Shown: in pieces, positions 13,401 through 25,600 of the stretch
Layout: the number at the start of each line of letters is the position of its first letter
How positions within the stretch are numbered: the first letter of the stretch is position 1
Source: Rhea pennata
Taxonomy: Eukaryota > Chordata > Aves > Rheiformes > Rheidae
Assembly: GCF_028389875.1 (NCBI RefSeq)
Contig: NC_084682.1
Coordinates: 1,250,001-1,314,000, forward strand
Length of the DNA stretch: 64,000 bases
Direction of reading: 5' to 3'
Notes under the pieces: model-generated
The model's database searches: none
What the model saw: the letters and a program-made list of their open reading frames with translations, nothing else
Told to the model about the DNA's origin: nothing
Position numbers and translations under genes: made by a program

Positions 13401-15285
13401 GAGTGTTGCTTTAACAGAAGAAATGTTCACCAGTTGATCAGAGTTCTGGAGGGAGTCTAAAGACCTCAGCACAATCCTCAAACAAAAGAGAGAAAGAAAT
13501 CACCATGAATGTTACTGCCTGTGTTTACAGTAAGTCTGCAATCACCAAAGGGAATGAAAATGAAAACATCAGGAGAAAAAAAATGGCGTTGAAAGCATAT
13601 TTTCTGATTATTTCCTGATGCAGGTAAGATCATTAATCGTTTACCAATGAATTAACCTCCTACTTCCTTAATCCAGGATGGAGCATTGTTCCTTCTGTTT
13701 GCATCTAAGCTTATCCTGAATGTTTGTTTACCTATTTCAGCATCAAGTAAAATAATTATTTCAATATTATTACATCATGCCTGTACTTCCAAAACAGTGT
13801 GTGGCAGAAATAGACTGCATTGTACACAAACTTCAGGTTTTGCAGATTTTGGTAGACTTCTGAATTGACTTAACTTTCTTGAAAGCTGATTAAACCGAAG
13901 AAAGATCTTATGTTCATATTTTATGCAAAGCAGCAATTTGTAATTACAGTAAATCTAATGTAAACACAGGAAATCAGTCACTTTATGTAGAAAATTAAAA
14001 ACAGTCATATTTCAGAAATAAGTGTTGAAACACCAGGTTAAGAGCACTCATTGTTGTTCAGACCAACTTTAGGTATTTATTTGGTGTGTGAACTCCTGGT
14101 AAATTTTCAAGTCCTGTAAAACTGAAGATGAGATACAGCCTCCATGATAACAGAATTATAATCCTACTCAGGAGTTTTGTGGAGTGGCTAAATCAAGCTC
14201 CAAAACCAGGTCATTCTCTATTAAACTTCACAATTTTCAGAACAGCTATCAAGCGCACTGTTTTCATGATTTTTATAACGTATTCCCATGAGAAAAAATA
14301 TAGCATTTGGCAGTCCTTTCCCTGACATTGTGGTCAGGAACAGTGTTGTAAGATTAGAATTATTACATACATTTAAATATTTTAGTATCTTTGGATGAAA
14401 AACAGTACAGAAATGCAGAATGTGGTTATACCATATAGTATATACCATACATAAGTAGTGCTTGTGATTTCTCAGGCTGAATCTTACTTTCTGTTCTATT
14501 TTGTTGTAGATTTTTTTTATTTTCTAGAACTAAAGTTACTTTTATACTTAAATATTTTATGCTTAATTCCAACTCTGCTTTTTTTTGAAAAACAATATTT
14601 AAGTCTCTTGTATCATTTGAAACTGATAAAAAAAAAAAAAAAATGTTTATTTACTGATGTCAAGCAGTGCTCTGTTACTTAGAGTGGAGTTACTTCCTCA
14701 GACCATGCTTTTACCATATTTGAGCATATCTGCCATTCTTTAGTTCATTCTGACGTTTTTAAGCATAATTTTTTTTTGCAGGGTATAACTTTAATGTCGC
14801 CTTTCTTTACATTAAAGCTGTCTTTGAGAAGTGTGGATTGCAGGACCAGAGAGAAGCCCTGCCGTACAGTGGGTCCCCAGCCAAATGCCAGCTTTTTCTT
14901 ATATTCCAGACAGAAATCTTCAAGAGTCTAAATATAATGAAATTAGTTAGGAATGTAGAGTGCACAGCCTTGCTTGCACAGAGCCCAAGTCATTGCAGCC
15001 ACAAGCAGACTGCAGGTTTTTATGCCCAGTCAATTGCCTATTGCTATTTTACTTTCTTGTATTGATCTGCTGATACCTAGCCTTCACTACTGTGATTCTG
15101 GCTGAGGATCCTGCCAAGGAGTCAATACATTTCAGAAGTCACTTCTGCTTGAGAAGCAATGCATCCAGGCACAAAAAAAAAATCTGTTTATTGATTGATT
15201 GTTTTTTTTCTCTCCTTCCTCCTTGATTATTGTAATATGCATAGTTGGGAATTTTGAAAAAGATGGCAGATGAAGGGATTTTATA
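10457..15285. other. Gene-free interval between the R repeats
   Basis: No gag, pol or env-like frame, so the flanking R copies do not bracket an endogenous retrovirus. Overlapping open frames near 12,722-13,247 on both strands show no domain and are probably chance. Nothing else recognised. Confidence 0.7.
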
Positions 15286-15608
15286 TTATTCCTGCATTTC
15301 TAAACTTGGGCTGACTCTTGCATTTTGTACACAGGAAGGGATGGGTTTACTGTCATTGCACTGTATGTAAAATACTCTCATTCATTTTCAGTTTCACCCT
15401 CTGATCTGCGTATCTGCATATGGAAAAATTTTCCACTGTCTGCCCTGTCACAAACTGGCATGCACTTTTACACTGTCTAGCTCAGGAAGTGACAAATGTA
15501 ACATCATACTTTTCACCCTGGACTGCTGTTTTTACCGTACCTTAAACTGTCAGGAACTGAAAATGAGTCCAGTCCCATTGATTTGTTACACAGGGGTCTA
15601 TCCTGTGA
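15286..15608 (+). repeat. Direct repeat R, copy B
   Basis: Near-identical to 9,231-9,553, same orientation, 6,055 bp downstream. The differences seen are T/C near 15,432, G/A near 15,479 and T/C near 15,602. It also abuts CR1-derived sequence. Confidence 0.9.
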
Positions 15609-15700
15609 GCTGTCCTGTTGAACATTTTTATCAGTGACTTGAAGGAGGCAATGAAGTGCCCCCTCATCAGTTTTGCAGACTGGGGTCAAACTGGGGGTCC
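15609..15700 (+). mobile_element. Short CR1 ORF2-end fragment beside repeat R
   Basis: GTCCTGTTGAACATTTTTAT, CAGTGACTTGAAGGAGG and CCCTCATCAGTTTTGCAGAC follow the CR1 reverse-transcriptase tail (LFNIFINDL...FAD). Related to but clearly diverged from the segment at 9,554-9,650, and with about 20 bp that copy A lacks. Confidence 0.65.
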
Positions 15701-15703
15701 AGT

Positions 15704-15780
15704 GGAACATCATACTTCTCATCCTAAGCTGCTGCTTTTAAGATAACCTTAAATTGTCAGGAACTAAAAATGAGTCCAGA
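15704..15780 (+). repeat. Diverged partial third copy of repeat R
   Basis: AACATCATACTTCTCATCCT through AACTAAAAATGAGTCCAG aligns to 15,501-15,570 of copy B, with roughly one difference in seven. It suggests that R existed in tandem around a CR1 fragment before the recent duplication. Confidence 0.7.
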
Positions 15781-17545
15781 TGGTAGATCTGGGGTGGTAC
15801 TTGTACATGCATATTTTGGAGTGGCTAGACCTGAGTCTCTGATTTAGCTTTTGACAAAAAGTTGTTTCATCAACTTTGTAAAGAACACTTAAAAATAATG
15901 GAGAAGCCAGTGATGAAGATGCTACACTTAATAGCAATTACATTAAAATTATTTGAAATGGTTTGGATTGTCCTTAAAGATATGACAAGTAAGCAAAACA
16001 CTAAGCCAAAGAATCAGCATGACTAAATTGCATAATGTGAGGAGATACTCAAAACAGATAAATTTTCTTTGGGAAAACAAAATCCAATCCAAGCCAGTGT
16101 AAAAGATAATGATTAACAGTAGTCTATGAGGAGATACTTAGGAGCACCTTTTAACAGTAGTCATTAGTGTTACTAATTATACGTTTCTGTGTTGGAAACC
16201 AGTACTGCAAGGAAGCTTATGATAAAAACTAGTTGATCTATTGCAGTTCCAGCACACACAAGCTGGGATGAATTGGTGAGAAGCTCTATTGCTTTCTTGC
16301 ATAAATCTTCATTTCAGAACATACAGTATCTGGGAGCTGGCTGTCATGAGCCAGCTTTTTTATGGTCAAGAGTGGGATATCATAAAAAAATCTGTTCTTA
16401 TGTTTTTTCAGCTTTGCATTAAATCCAGAAAACTTGATAAAATCTTGCATCTTGATAACAGTTACCACAGTTTCATTTTGCATGTCATGTATCCATTAGT
16501 TGTTTAAATTAGTAGAATAAAACAGAGCAGAAGAAAAATTGCTAGTCTATGTTACTGTACAATTGTCAGAAACAGAGACAATGTCTCACAAATGCATATG
16601 CATGTCATGCTCAATCTCTATCCAGTAGTACAGGACATTTCCACCGTATCTCACCCGGAAGAGCATTAAGTACTATTACTCTAAAACATACCGAAGTAAG
16701 ATTATCAAGCAGTGTAAAATAAGAACAGAAATGGATTACCTATAACTATTAAAAAGCTCTCATCATACAGCTTTTGGATTTCTTACAATCCAGGTATCAC
16801 AGGTTTCTCTTGTGTCTAGTATATTTGATATCCAATAGAGGAATTTGCAAACTAAAATATATTCTTTTTTTTCCAAGAAACATTTTTGGATGAGAAGTGG
16901 AAAGTTGCTAGCAAACAGTTGTAGGCCCTATCCCAGGGTGGTCTGGCATCCAGTCTATGACACAAACTCACACCATGGCATTCATTACTCATGTGTTTAT
17001 GAATACTTTTTCAGAGTTGAAAAAGTACAGAAAGGCTTTACTATGGCTCACTGTTCCATTGCACTGGGCACTGGATACTGAACAAACAAGGGGACAATAC
17101 TTGTCCCCAAGTAACATTTTTTTAGTTTATAATAAATAGTAAAGGCTTGCTAGGAAAATCATAGTCTTCTACACTCGTGACAATAAGCTGGAAAATGTGA
17201 CTGAAATATAGCAAGGACTGAAAACAAAACTTACAGCGAGAAAGAAACAGAAAGTGAATGGATGTTTTTACTGGGCCAAATGGACTATGCCATTTATACC
17301 ACAAAGTGATCAAGTATGAAAGATGTAATGTGTTTTACTGAAGAGTCATTTCCTTGATTGAGAGCCATTTATGATCAACTTTTATGATTTGACTGCCCTC
17401 TGACTGACTGTATTACTCTTTTGGGTCCCATCTCAGGTTATTAGGCAGCTTTTTGCTTTGAGTTTTGCCCTTTGTACTTGTTTTCCAAGAATAGCTTAGT
17501 TACAGCTGATTCTTGTAGCGGGCAGGGAGACAGACTGGGTGCTGT

Positions 17546-17590
17546 GTGGAGGGTCCTTTCCAATCCTACATTAGTGGTTCTGTGTTACTG
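17546..17590 (+). mobile_element. Possible CR1 3' terminal fragment
   Basis: GAGGGTCCTTTCCAATCCTA followed by GGTTCTGTG resembles the forward CR1 3' end (fast version: GGTCCCTTCCAACCC...ATTCTATGA). Only about 45 bp, so chance or very old homology are both possible. Confidence 0.45.
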
Positions 17591-19479
17591 GTACTTTAAG
17601 GACCAAATATTTTGGTCAGCCAGTGGAGTTAGTCAGACAGGGTAGAACACGAAGCAGAGTATGTATTTCCTCAGGAAGAGGATATACATGAAGAACCAAG
17701 CCATTAGTTTATAAGAGCAAATAGAACATCCCATCTTTGTCACAAGATGAGCATGCTCGTCTTAACAAATCTTTTAAGGTAACTGGTGATTATAGGTGCC
17801 TGCAACGTTGTATTTCTAATACGTGATACTGTATGGGGCATTTCTGAAAGAACATCACAGAGAAATCTTGCAGAGTAATATTAGATAGGCAAAAGGAATT
17901 GGAAGAAAATTCTTTCTAATTTAGAAGTTTGGACAACTGAGAATCATCTTTTTGGGGTTACGTGAAGTTAGCTATATCAGGTCTTGTTATCATCAGCTTT
18001 GCCTTAGTGTTACAATTCTCTTAAGACTCAAAGGTGCCTGATCTCAGAGGAGCAGCCTTACACTTATAAGTGGTTTTTTTTTCTCTTTTTTAAAAAAGAC
18101 TACAACTTCTTGTGTTGATCCAGAATATTGCAGTCAGTCAAAGAATGAGGCTTAATTTTGAATGAAATAACAATCTTTTGAGGCTACTGGCCATCACATT
18201 TCCAGAAACAAAGTAAAATTTGACTAAGAACTGTGGCATATTCAGAATGCTATTGAATAGGTTGAATGTTCTATACTGAAAGGTCACCTCTTTCATCAAA
18301 AGTTAATACAAGAAAAATTAATTCTTGCATTTTGTCATGGCAGAGGCTGAAGTGGCTGTGCAAAAAAAAAAAAAAAGGATCTGTGTGGAATTGGCTTTCT
18401 GAGGGAGAATATTTGTGGAAGGAGTGCGCATTGAGCTTTTTTAGTTAATCTCTGGATCCACTTAAGAAATAAAGGCCCCCCTCTCATTGATGATACCGAT
18501 GGAGTGTTATGATTGATGTCAGTGAGATAAAGAGCAGATCCTGCTTGAAGAACTGGAGTGATTAAGCTATCCTCTGACCAACTGAAGATGAAAGATGTTT
18601 CTCCTCTTCTGCTCGTTCCAAATCTGGACTCTCATGTCCAGTCCTGGCATAGCCTTTCTTTGAGCCATTTCTCCCTTCTATAACTTCCAGCAACCTGCTC
18701 CCCTCCATCCATCTTCTTGCAGCATGTGTCCTAAGACTGTATGAAATACAGTCAGTTTTGCAGCCACCCAAGGGATAGAGATTTCAACAGTCTCCAAGCA
18801 TGGGGAAATAGGGAGGGTAAGTAACAAAAGCTTAGAAACCACTGGCCATAATTGAATTCGCTTAAATCTCTGCTAAGATGTATTCCATTTTACAGTACTA
18901 GACATTAAGATTCTCTATGCTCTATAGGAAAGAGGTCAGATTTAATAAGAAAGGGAGGGATACTAATAGAATTTTTTTAAAACCCAGCAAAGCAGCAAGT
19001 GCCAAGAGTATGAGCTGCTTTGAACTCTGAAGTTTCCTTTCAGTTGAGACCCTTTGGATTTAACCCTTGAGGTACACTGAGTTATATTTAAACTCAGGCA
19101 ATTGTATCTGTTGGTTTGGGGAGAGCTCTGTGTTCAGAAGCAAAGTAGACATCCAAAGCATAGCGTTGGATCACCCAGCTCACATATCATTTCTGCTTCT
19201 TGATTAGATGTCTGGAATATTTAAAGCACAGGGATGTCGAGAGAATTCCAGTGGAAAGAAGGGCTTCATGTAAAAAAATCTGATTGTGAATATTCATGAA
19301 CAGTAAATATGAAGAAGCATGGACATGATACAGTCAAACAGAGGTATGCTTGGGCTACAGAAATCTCAGGTCTATTTTTCAAGAGATTCATCTCAAGGTA
19401 CTCTGGGTGGGAAATAAACACACATGTACACATAACTCAGTTTACTTCCAGCAGTGCTTTACACAGACACTTAATGTTC

Positions 19480-19615
19480 ATTTTTAAATAGACTGAAACA
19501 CAGAAGGAAAAACTGCCTTGCCCAGCTTGTGCAGTAAAACACTGACAGATGAAAAGAGAATGCATATTTCCTTGTTCTTCTTGTAGCCTTGTGTCTTCCA
19601 GTAGATCCATGGTAG
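19480..19615 (-). repeat. Possible ancient MIR-type SINE remnant
   Basis: AATAGACTGAAACACAGAAG, then CTTGCCCAGCTTGTGCAGTA and later CCTTGTGTCTTCCAG recall the order of the conserved MIR core and 3' half (gaaactgag...cttgcccaaggtcacacagt...). Highly diverged. Strand and limits are guesses. Confidence 0.3.
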
Positions 19616-20581
19616 GCACTTTTTTCTAGTTATCATTGTTATGCTCTTAGCCCTGTATTAGTCAGCACTTTTAAGACTTGTCCTTGATTTGAAAACAGGT
19701 GTAAACATTCAGTTCCCTTAAAATAGTGTTATTCAGTCATACATAATATACATGAGCAAATAGTTTAGGTCAAAATCCTTGAGCCTGTACTGGAACACCA
19801 CAGCATTTCTGAGTTGGCAGTTGCTTGGCAGCACTTCGTGCTGCATGGCACTGTTGGCTGCTGTATTACTTGTGTCTTTCAGACCTCAGGTAGAAGCCTA
19901 ATTTTGTAATGTGTAAAGGTGTGCATTGTATAAAATTGAAAATCAGCTTAGTAATCCCATCTTCAACATCTAGCTGTCCTTCTGACATTCACACATATAA
20001 CATTATGGAAATATTTTATACTTTCACTGAAATACAGAGATTCTTTCTGTTTTTTCTAGTATGTTGGAAATGCACTAAGTGTCACACCTCATAGGCAGCA
20101 ACAGCTAAAATAAGTAGGACTAGAGAGGAAGGAATTCTAAAAATGCTCTATTGAGAAAGTTACTTTAAAATTTGATCAAAAATGAGGAAATAGTATCTTC
20201 CCAAGTACTTACTTTAAATATAGAATACCTGTGCTTAATTATAAGCACCTGTTTAAATGCTTACTGGTCCAGGCCCTAAAGCCATATGGTTTGTAAAACT
20301 TGCAAGATTTCTGTGGGCTTTGGTTACAGAAGTCACAGTTACACTCTTTGTATAACAGCTAGTTTAACCCATAGGAGAATGATCTGATTTAGTCTGTAAG
20401 AGCCATTTCAGGGTAGGATTTATTTTCATGTTGCCTGAAAGTATGCAAAAACTTTTCAGTATGATATACTTCCCTTATTACCAAGCTCATTTAGAAATCA
20501 AGATTACAGCACACTGTGCAGAAAGGAGGGGATGCTAGTAACACCAGGAACTAAACACAGCTCTGCCTCCAGTCATAGCGC

Positions 20582-20591
20582 GTTATGTAAT
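20582..20591 (+). promoter_or_regulatory. C/EBP-like site in NOS2 promoter
   Basis: GTTATGTAAT fits the relaxed C/EBP consensus RTTRYGYAAY at every position. It lies about 100 bp upstream of the TATA box. C/EBP sites at a comparable distance are known in rodent iNOS promoters. Binding here is inferred from sequence only; a 10 bp degenerate site can arise by chance. Confidence 0.5.
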
Positions 20592-20648
20592 ACTGTAGCA
20601 GCCCATCAGCTACACCCTGTCATTCTGAAGGAAACTGCTGGACGTTTA

Positions 20649-20658
20649 GGGATTCCCC
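20649..20658 (+). promoter_or_regulatory. NF-kB-like site in NOS2 proximal promoter
   Basis: GGGATTCCCC matches the kB consensus GGGRNNYYCC. It sits 31 bp upstream of the TATA box, about -70 from the inferred start site. Mammalian iNOS promoters have a proximal kB site near -80 that is essential for LPS induction, so position and sequence agree with that arrangement. Function is inferred. Confidence 0.7.
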
Positions 20659-20689
20659 CTTAGTGCATTTCGTATACAGAATCCTGGAC

Positions 20690-20696
20690 TATAAAA
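20690..20696 (+). promoter_or_regulatory. NOS2 TATA box
   Basis: TATAAAA lies 110 bp upstream of a clean splice donor (ACG|GTAAGA at 20,806/20,807) and just downstream of kB-like and C/EBP-like sites. Mammalian NOS2 also has a TATA promoter with a short non-coding exon 1. The expected transcription start is about 20,720. No CpG island is visible, as expected for an inducible gene. Confidence 0.75.
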
Positions 20697-20719
20697 TGCT
20701 TTTGCCTCGCAGGAGGGAT

Positions 20720-20806
20720 ACAGAGCAGTTAAAGGAAAGGAACTTTGACAGAAGAGACCAGAGATCTCCTAGCAGATTTAGAAAAAAAAAAAATCACAAA
20801 AACACG
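20720..20806 (+). other. NOS2: NOS2 exon 1, non-coding (start approximate)
   Basis: The inferred first exon runs from about 24 bp after the TATA box to a consensus donor, GTAAGA. It contains no ATG, is purine-rich and includes an A12 run. It would splice to the acceptor at 22,426. The 5' end is estimated from TATA spacing and not seen directly; the 3' end is firm only if this exon is indeed used. Confidence 0.65.
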
Positions 20807-21156
20807 GTAAGACAGCACTATGTTTAACTGTTCAACTAGCTGTCATTAACAGCAGCTTCCAAGTGAATAAGTTTATGGCACAGTATTTTTTTTTTTCCTA
20901 CCTAGGAGCAAAGTTTTGGAATCAATCCTCTGCTTTATTTCCAAACTGTCCTGCTGCCTGGGCAATTTTATCTTCCTTGCTGCTATCTTCAAAGGTTTGT
21001 GCACATAGTAAGTAATATTGTAAACATTTTTTGAATTATTCTGTTATGAAGAACATAGAAAATAAGCAAGTTCTTGCTCTTATTGCCTGTGAATGGGAAA
21101 AAGAAATGAGTAAAGAATGCGTTTCATCAGCTTGCAGCATGCTATATCTGTGAGTC

Positions 21157-21275
21157 TTCCTTCTCTCTTTCTTTCATTCTTCTTTCTCTCTATCTGCCTT
21201 TCTTTCTGTCCTTTCTTTTTCTTTCCCTTTTCCCTCCTTTTCCCCTCTTTCCATCTCCTCTCCTTTTCTCTTTAT
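21157..21275. repeat. Polypyrimidine (CT-rich) tract in NOS2 intron 1
   Basis: About 120 bp composed almost wholly of C and T, with CTTT and CTTTT motifs. It starts about 350 bp after exon 1. Confidence 0.9.
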
Positions 21276-22426
21276 TTCCATATACTTTAAAAGACCATAT
21301 AGGCATGATAGTATAGAAATAGTCATTTCTTCCCAGCTTGTAACTAGGAAAGATTTGTTTCTAGTTTGTAACTGTGGAGAAATGCTTATAACATACTATT
21401 TTTTTTCACTTGGATTTTAAAACAAGTTCTAACAGTTTGCAATTTCTGCAGAGATACTTGCATTCACTTCTTTTCCTGTCTGATTTTACATCAGATAGCA
21501 TGTTTGGAGCCTAGTACATGACTGGAGCTTTTACTAAAAGAATAATATAAATAATAAAATAATACCTAGTTTACATCAAGAATGTAAATTTTCTTTCCTT
21601 TGTTCTCATTTTTTTTGGCAACATCAGCTTTTGGTTTGTGTTATGAAACTCTGAGACTAATTCTACTTTACCTAGCAACTTAATACTTTACTATTTTTCT
21701 CCTAACGCATTCTTCCCCAAGCAAAAAATTTGTTTTAGAATCGGAAACAAGCAGAAAATCTATGTTCAGAAGAATAGCATTCAAAGTTTTACAGTCTTAT
21801 ATAAATATATATGTTACATTCTTTTATCTATATGCTATGCATATTTTTACCAATAGAGAACACATGGAAGATTCTTGCATCCAGATTTGGAACACCACTT
21901 AGAATCTCAGAATTCCATTTGAGTCTGGCAAGCTTGAATATCTTGCAAAGAGATTTGGTTTAATTTATGAAGTAATATTTTTTTCTGATGGAAGTCTTTG
22001 CTATGTGAAGACAGTAAGATTTTACATACATTTTCCACACAAAAACATAGTGATGTAAATTAACATTACATCTAGTAGCACTTAACAAACTTTTGAAGAA
22101 CAGAGAACTTAAAAAAAAGAGGGGGAAAAAAAGTATTTTGGGTAGAATTGGAGCATGTGTGTGTCTTCCTGATACTGATATTTGTTATTTTATGCATCTG
22201 AGAGACATTTGAAATACACTTAGTAGTAGTTTAAAATAAATCAAGCTACAACATTAAGCTGATAAAGAAAACAATTAGCCTTAATATTGTTACTCCAAAA
22301 TTCAAGTAACTATCATTTTTAAGCACAGGAAGTTAGTAAGATCAAGGCAGTTAGTCTGAGTTTCTGAATCATGTTAAAGGGAGTTACCTCAGTAAAAAAA
22401 CTGACCTTGTTTTTTTTTTCTTTCAG

Positions 22427-22602
22427 GAGTGTTCCCACATCACACAAAACAAGATTTCAGAACTGTAAAGTAAAATCATAAATAAAGTACACAAAATGTT
22501 GTGCCCATGGCAGTTTGTATTCAAACCTCATGCTGCCAAGAACCAGTTTTCTGAACAGAAGGATATCAATAATAACGTGGAGAAAAATATTAAGGTCCAC
22601 GG
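22427..22602 (+). CDS. NOS2: NOS2 exon 2 (5' UTR plus start codon; CDS from 22,496)
   Basis: The acceptor is TTTCTTTCAG and the donor GG|GTAAGA. The first 69 bp are untranslated. Translation starts [17 protein letters not shown], as in chicken iNOS, and covers residues 1-35 plus two bases of codon 36. This is the flexible N-terminal segment ahead of the oxygenase fold. Confidence 0.96.
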
Positions 22603-25600
22603 GTAAGATCTGTGTTCTTTAATGGTTTCATGTTTTCTCCCTCATTTGAAAATGAAAGACTCTAAAAGCCATGAAGTTCGGGAGAAATTAGTCACATGTT
22701 TCCAGAGCAATAATTTGAACAGAAAAACAGTTGTCCGTGGGGAGTCACTGGATGGTACTGGTAAAGTCTATTTAAGCTTTTGCGACAGAGTTATACAATT
22801 ACTGAGGAAATAAATCATCATGCTTTATCTTTCATAGTTCTCAATTGATATGCTATATTGGTTTCATATATGGTATGACTTAGGAAGTGTATTTGCTGTA
22901 AAAATTAACAAAGTAATTATTAATGCTGTAATTAAACTGGTAAAGTGTTCCTGTGATATGGTTTATATAAGACACCGGAAAAAGTAAATTACACGTACAC
23001 CTTAGTTCTCCCAGAGGCTGTTACTTATTTCAGCTCTATATTATATATAACTTCTTTCTCTCCTCATTCCCTACCTTTTACTTTTACTACTCAGAATAGT
23101 TTATATTCAAATGTGAAGAGATGTGAAACAAAATGGTGGAAATGGATGATCACATGCTTTTTTCTAACTAAAGCCATCATTGCCATCAACAAGCTAAGGG
23201 TTTTGTTTGGATTTCATGGTTTTGGAGCCTCTTGATGTTTTTGAAGATCTTTTGAAATTTGGTATCCAAAGTAAAAAGTAAAAGAGTTCAGAAATTCAGA
23301 CTTAATGCAGAAAACAAAGGAAATTAATATAAAATAATGTTATTTGCTTGATTAACTGGAGACTGGACCTAGCTGAAATTTCCACACATTTATTTCCCAG
23401 AAGCTTTCACCCTTTTTAAGTTCTGCAAAGCTTGTGACCAGGTCATGACTGTACAAATGTGCCTTGTTTAGCTTATAGCAATTATACTCAAGTGTTACTG
23501 TTTCAGGGCTGCCCTGCAGTATTCCTTCCTGCATAGTGATCTGGAAAGGGTGGTTGCAGTTTTACTGTCAACTTCTAGTCTGTGCTACCCCTCACTCTGC
23601 TGAGAGTGGTTAGCTTATTGAGTCAGAATACCTGCCAGAGACAATGTTGGGCATCTCCCTGCTGATGTTGAAGGTAAAGCTAACAAATAAAACCTAAGCA
23701 TATTGTGTTATATTGAATTGCCTTTCTCTCTTTTAAAGCTTAGCAAAAGATGATGCCAAGTTATATGATCTGAGCAAGAAGAAGATAGAGATGCCACCTG
23801 TCATAACTTCAGCAGAGGTCAGTGATGGGAGAAAAGTTTGTTTCTAACTTCATTGTTTGATACTAATAGTTCACAGAGGCTGTGCTTGCTGTTCAAAACT
23901 TCTAGAAGCTCTAAAACCAAGGTTAACTGTGGTTATAAGAGATTAGAAGACTCTTCTTGAGACTGACTGTTATGTTAAGAGGCCCCATTTAATTTAAAGA
24001 GCTGTTTTGCAGTGGCAAATATTGTTTACTTAAAACAAAAATACTTATTTTTGCCCATTTTGTATCAAACTGTGGATTAGGTTGGTAGTTTTGTACTCAG
24101 ATGAATAAATACTCATGTTGGAGAAAATGAGGTTTACACCTAGTTCTTAGTTTTTATTTTAATTTGTAGAGTTTCATGGCCAAATAGAACTAAAAATGAA
24201 GTTTTAAAATACTTAACAAATCTCAAGATAATGTGTATTTTTATCTCTTTTCTGTCCAGAAACGCCCACCAAATGCTGTCAAAGCATCAAACCAAGTATC
24301 AAGATGTCCAAGACATGTGAAAATAAGAAACTTGGAAAATGGAACCAGCTTTCTTGACACTTTACATCTGACAGCAAAAGAGGTAAGACCTGAACTGGAT
24401 TTTCCAAAACTTTGAAAAGAGACAGAGTGTAACACTGTTTTTTCCACATTTTCTTGTTTTGCTCAGGTTATCAATTGCCGGACCAAAGCTTGCCAAGGAG
24501 CACTTATGACCCCCAAAGGCCTGGTGAGAGGCACTAGAGATGCACAGGTTCCACCAGCGGAGCTTTTGCCTCAGGCAATAGATTTTGTCAAGCAGTACTA
24601 CAATTCCTTTAAAGAGTAAGGCAACCCTAGCTTCATTTTTGATACAGAAGTCCTCTACTTGCCAATTTTCTGTGAGCCTAGAGAGCTTGCTTGCTTCACA
24701 ACCATCAGCAACTATCCTATTACATAGCATACTGTAAAAAAAAATGGGTAAGGACTATAGAAAAGGTGATTAAAGCTATTACTGTACTTCATATGCTATG
24801 TCTGCTAATTCCAGGTTTGGAGAATACAAGAACAGATTCTGTAAAACGTGTTCCTCCTGAATGTGATACATTATAATAAATAGATTGGTCAGGACTTTTT
24901 CTTGCAGAATGTTGCCTTCTGTTTTCTTAACATTGGATGTTAATGGAAGTAGCACCCACTTAGGTCAGTCTTAGACGTGTGCATAATGTGGATAATACTT
25001 TTAGCTTGTGCTGTTCCAGTTATCTTTTCTCTGTGTTCCTCTGTTCTTTGGTTTTGATCAAGGGCAGTGCACACTCAAAGAACAATACCTAGAATTTATG
25101 ACTTGCTTAAAGTTACTGACTTTCAAGGCTTTGGCCAAAGTTTGGAAGGCCAGGCTTTTGCTTGTCAACCTTGTTCTGTGCTATCATCAGCCTAAGCTTA
25201 CTGGGTATGGTAAGTGGAATTCCTTAGCTTCAGAAAAGATGTTTGTGTTTTCACAAAAGTGGGGATGCAGCAGAGAGATCTTGTTTCAGGGAAAGCTGGA
25301 ACATCTGGTTCTGCCTCAAATTCTGTCGGCTCAGGGTCAGTAGGGTTTTATAAAGAATAATGATTTGATCTATGTAACAAACTGACTCCTGCTGTAGTCA
25401 ACAGCAGCTGAGTGGACTTGGGCATTTAGCAAGCCTTACAGGATTCTGCAAGGTCCCCCTGTTACCTTCACTGGCAGTTTCAATGAATTAACAAATTTTT
25501 TTCTTTTAAAGGTAGCCCATGTCCAATTTTATGAAATATAATTAAACATTACTAATAATTTTAAAAGTGTTTTTCTTTTTATGCTTCATGTAAGTAGGTT

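Larger units (their letters stand above)
15781..20570. other. Gene-free interval upstream of the NOS2 promoter
   Basis: Contains the small CR1-like and MIR-like remnants noted. Any distal NOS2 enhancer would be expected here, but I cannot define one by eye. Confidence 0.65.

Noticed and set aside
9231-15608. R copies as LTRs of an endogenous retrovirus
   Set aside because: No TG...CA termini, primer-binding site or polypurine tract at the expected positions, and no gag/pol/env-like frame in the 5.7 kb between them.
1-20570. LYRM9 or NLK exons upstream of NOS2
   Set aside because: Expected from mammalian synteny, but no matching coding segment was seen; they may lie left of the window.
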